DNA from: Mesostigma viride
Lineage: Eukaryota > Streptophyta > Mesostigmatophyceae > Mesostigmatales > Mesostigmataceae
DNA length: 64,000 nucleotides
Assembly: GCA_009746045.1 (NCBI GenBank)
Contig: RPFO01000213.1
Location: 11,073,593-11,137,592 of the forward strand
Reading direction: 5' to 3'
Shown here: positions 61,161-64,000 of the stretch, in pieces
How the letters are laid out: each line of letters starts with the position of its first letter
Numbering within the stretch: position 1 is the stretch's first letter
The notes under the pieces: generated by a model
Seen by the model: only the letters and a program-made list of their open reading frames with translations
What the model was told of the DNA's origin: nothing
Databases searched by the model: none
Position numbers and translations under genes: made by a program

Positions 61161-63551
61161 TCCCGGACAGAAATATACTGCGGCCTGTTGCAATGAAAGA
61201 TTTGGCAACAGCCGAAAACTCAAAAAGGGTTGTTGCAGTTCTCAATTTCCAGAATGTTTCCTGGAAAAATAATTCGTTTGCAGACGTGGTCTCGCTCGAT
61301 CCAATGCGCATGCAGATAAAGTAATACGCAAGCGTGGCTCGAGGCAATGGCCGATGCGGGATTGCGTGTGCTTCTCGTGGGTTTCCGTTCGACTTCTCTC
61401 ACTTTCTTTGCCCCCGTTTTTCAACAGCAAATCCCCTTGCCAGGGGGCGTGCCCGCGTGCCCGGCCTTCGTGAAACAGGCGGCCAGCCAAGAAAGGCCCG
61501 GGGCAGCGTCCCTGAAACCGCGTGGCCAACGGTCACAGCCTGTGACCGCGTCCGGCTTTCAACTACCAGCCTCTCATTGCACCGGCTTATCCCGCGCACG
61601 CGGCAGACAAGATATCTCACCGCGAGATATCGCGCAACCTTATCTGGGCAGACGTTATGTCCGCGCGGGCCCCCCAAACCTTGACCCCCGTTTCACACCG
61701 GTTACCCCCTTTTTTCGTCCTGTTGGCATGGGGCGGCGCGCATGAGACGCCGCGCCATTTTGCCCGCCCAAATGCCCGGGAGTTGTTTGTATATCTTACT
61801 CTACTGTAGTTCAGTCCCGTCCGGTCCCGCCCCGTTGGGCTCATCGCGCCCGTCCCCGTTCCGTGGCTCCCGTCCCAGTTTCTTGCCCGGCTGTTGTGGC
61901 CCCGCCCTGCTGCAGCCCTGCCCGGCCGTATCCCAGTTTCGCGCGCCCGCCTCCCGTCCCACTGCAGTCCCTTTTTGTGGCATGGGTGCCCTCCGTCGGG
62001 CCGGACGCCGGCCGTGGCTCATTCATTTTTTGATTGTCAATTGCCCTCCCGACAGCGGTGATGATCCCCAGGGTCTGGCCCGGCCGGCCCTCCGCTCCCG
62101 GCCCGCCCGCCCCTGGCCGGCGGTAGTAGCCGTATCGGCCACCGCCATTCAGTTTCAGTACTTCTTTCAGTTTTCGGCCTCAGTACCCACCATCCCGCCC
62201 ACCCGCCGAACTTCAGCGCTTTTTCAAATACATGCCGATACAAATTGACTAGGGCGGCCGGTACGGCAGCTTAGCACGCCATGCCAGGTCCCCCGGCCCC
62301 ACTAGATGATCCGCCCCTCATTTTAGTTTTCTCCACTAGTCCTCCGCGGCTCCGTCCTCCCGGAGCCGGGCGGGGACGGCCTTTGTTCCATTTCATGCTT
62401 GCAGTCATGTGTGTTAAAGTTTCATCGTTTCGCATCCGATCCTTTTCCGACCATGATGTCCCTTCAGTCTTGAGACGTGACACTGGGGCTCCCCATTGAG
62501 TTCTATTCCTCCCCTGTCCATCCCATTCAGTTCCCATTTTCTCAAGCTAGCCGGCAAACTTCAGTACGCCGTGGCCTTCGATCGATATGATTCTGTGTTC
62601 CGCGGCCTGTCGGTCACTTTCCCCCCTCCCCACACAACTGCGTGCCCTTTACTAGCCAACTTCCCGTCGCCACGTGTAGAATTAAGGTGAAAGTGACAAG
62701 AAATGGCAAGACATTAGGCTTTGACCATTGACACAACCATAGAGCTGGTTGTCTCTTTGATAGTGTGACCAAGTGTCGTGCATGCAGCGGAGGACGACGC
62801 TTTCCCGGCGTAGGCACACTAACACACTAGCCGTCTATAGATCTGGTTGTCACAACATCAGGAACAATGCAGCGCGCACCAATAGTCGACTCATTGCTAA
62901 GGAATGCAGCTATCGAACACATCATCTCTTTGACATCATATGCAGTGTGGCAATGTGCAAGGTTGGGCGCACATGCATCTGCGCAGCACTATCGATGTCA
63001 TCATCAATGTCATCAGTACTTAGTCAAGCTAGTGTTACTTATCCATTGACCCCAACAAACATGCTCTGATTGGCGCCGGAATAGTACAGCAGTGTCAACA
63101 AATCAGCATATTATTATATGACAACGCCTTTAGCCAGGCTCACGTTACGCAGTTACGTGTAAATTAATTAAGTAAAAATTAATTAAGTAATTATTTATAG
63201 CCAGGCCTGCCATTGCTGACGGCAAGGGGCATGCTTTCTACTGCGCTAGCGGTCCACTAACAGAGCTAAAAGCACTAAAAGCTAATATCCTTTGTGTCCA
63301 AACACCCCATCCCATTGCTAATTTCCCCTGCATAAGTTAATTGATCTAGGCTGAGTGAGTACCCTGTGGCACATAGGAGCCAGTAAAGGCACACGATTTA
63401 AGGAAGATGCCTGGCTTGGCGACCTGGCACTAGCATTAGCGGTCCCAAGGGCCGCATTTCCGCCCGGGATCGATCAACCCAGTACCAATGAGACAACCAG
63501 TGCAGGCCAGAAAGTTCTGTACGTCCCGATACGCTGCTGGCTGCCCCGTCC
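61161..63551. other. Region upstream of MUS81
   Basis: MUS81 promoter expected at its left edge. 61800-62540 is C/G-rich with many TCAGT and CCCGTCC motifs and looks like low-complexity non-coding DNA. No gene was supported. Confidence 0.45.
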
Positions 63552-63655
63552 TCACTCCGCAGCATCCATCCTCTTGGGGAAGACACGCTTGTACAGGCTC
63601 ATGCAGATGGCGTCGCGCTGCTGGACCACGCCATCGAAAAGGCACTTCATGGAGC
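63552..63655 (-). CDS. Possible 3'-terminal exon of an unidentified gene
   Basis: On the minus strand an acceptor-like CTTACCACAG precedes a 104-nt coding-looking stretch ending in TGA at 63552, with residues MKCLFDGVVQQRDAICMSLY and a basic end. The residue pattern looks protein-like, but I do not recognise the family. Upstream exons would lie right of 63655; none could be defined. Confidence 0.35.
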
Positions 63656-64000
63656 CTGTGGTAAGGCGTGGCAGGGGGCAGCATCGTGGAGTGGAAACAC
63701 AGAGGATGCAGTCCAAAGGTTGTAGCCAAGCCGGGAAGCCGGGTTCGTCAGGTGAGGCCATACTAAAAGAGAGAGCAATCTTGCGCAGATTGATCCCTGC
63801 GGAGGGATGGATGGACATAAGATTGAGCAGGGAAGTGGCGAGTTGACACTCGACAGTATGGAAACCAAAAAAAGGAAAGTAGGAAGGGGCCTGCCCTGCG
63901 AAAGCCGTAGCTGCAAAAAAAAAGTGTGCATGCACGAGTCCATCTGTGAAGGGGAAAAAAATGTTGTAGGAGCAACAATACGTTCCGCTTCTTAACTGCA
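63656..64000. other. Right edge, nothing recognised
   Basis: No gene or repeat supported; it may be an intron of the gene ending at 63552. Confidence 0.4.

Overview
The window is eukaryotic nuclear DNA, probably from a green alga. The evidence is intron-containing genes with GTAAGT/GTGAG donors, GC-rich exons coding for long low-complexity tracts, chromodomain Ty3 and Ty1-type retrotransposons, LINEs, and very long microsatellites inside introns and spacers. A repeat-rich prasinophyte such as Cymbomonas would fit, but that is a guess from style and no species marker is visible. There is no prokaryotic operon, CRISPR array or rRNA, and I found no convincing tRNA.

Layout. 1-23428 is one degenerate Ty3/gypsy chromovirus (5' end outside the window; 3' LTR at 22869-23428) that has been repeatedly invaded. 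Between its gag and pol lies a 12-kb block made of a ~1.78-kb non-autonomous DNA element inserted into another copy of itself; the outer copy also holds a 1038-bp palindrome and the inner copy a full-length Ty1/copia-like element (4055-11530). Further insertions are a 247-bp LINE tail in the RT, a pogo-type TIR element (17144-18029) and a hAT-type element (19032-21093). Removing the LINE tail or the hAT element, with one target-site copy, restores the interrupted reading frame. 23429-31997 is mostly non-coding, with a LINE ORF1 relic, a decayed RT relic, a 12-copy array of splice-donor-like motifs and an 850-bp (CACCAT)n tract.

31998-35789 (minus) is a multi-exon ankyrin-repeat gene with one repeat per phase-0 exon. 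37234-39230 is a 5'-truncated LINE with a second LINE tail inserted in its RT. The right 22 kb is gene-dense: a two-exon membrane-anchored GT-B glycosyltransferase (42225-48451, minus) whose intron holds a 20-copy 57-bp minisatellite; a single-exon Rho-family GTPase (49086-49679, plus), divergent from it; and a four-exon MUS81 structure-specific nuclease (51939-61160, minus). The predicted MUS81 is about 2200 residues, roughly four times the usual size, because of a ~1300-residue insertion with SUMO- and ubiquitin-interaction-like motifs plus a ~300-residue C-terminal extension. A terminal exon of an unidentified minus-strand gene lies at 63552-63655.

How the genes relate. The three right-hand genes are not an operon. 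The glycosyltransferase and GTPase share a 634-bp divergent promoter region, and the GTPase and MUS81 converge. The most unusual items are the MUS81 architecture, the copia element with integrase before protease, the self-nested transposon with its palindrome, and the extra 3' ORF of the Ty3 element. Exon joins were inferred by eye from splice signals, phase and domain continuity; no alignment or search was run.
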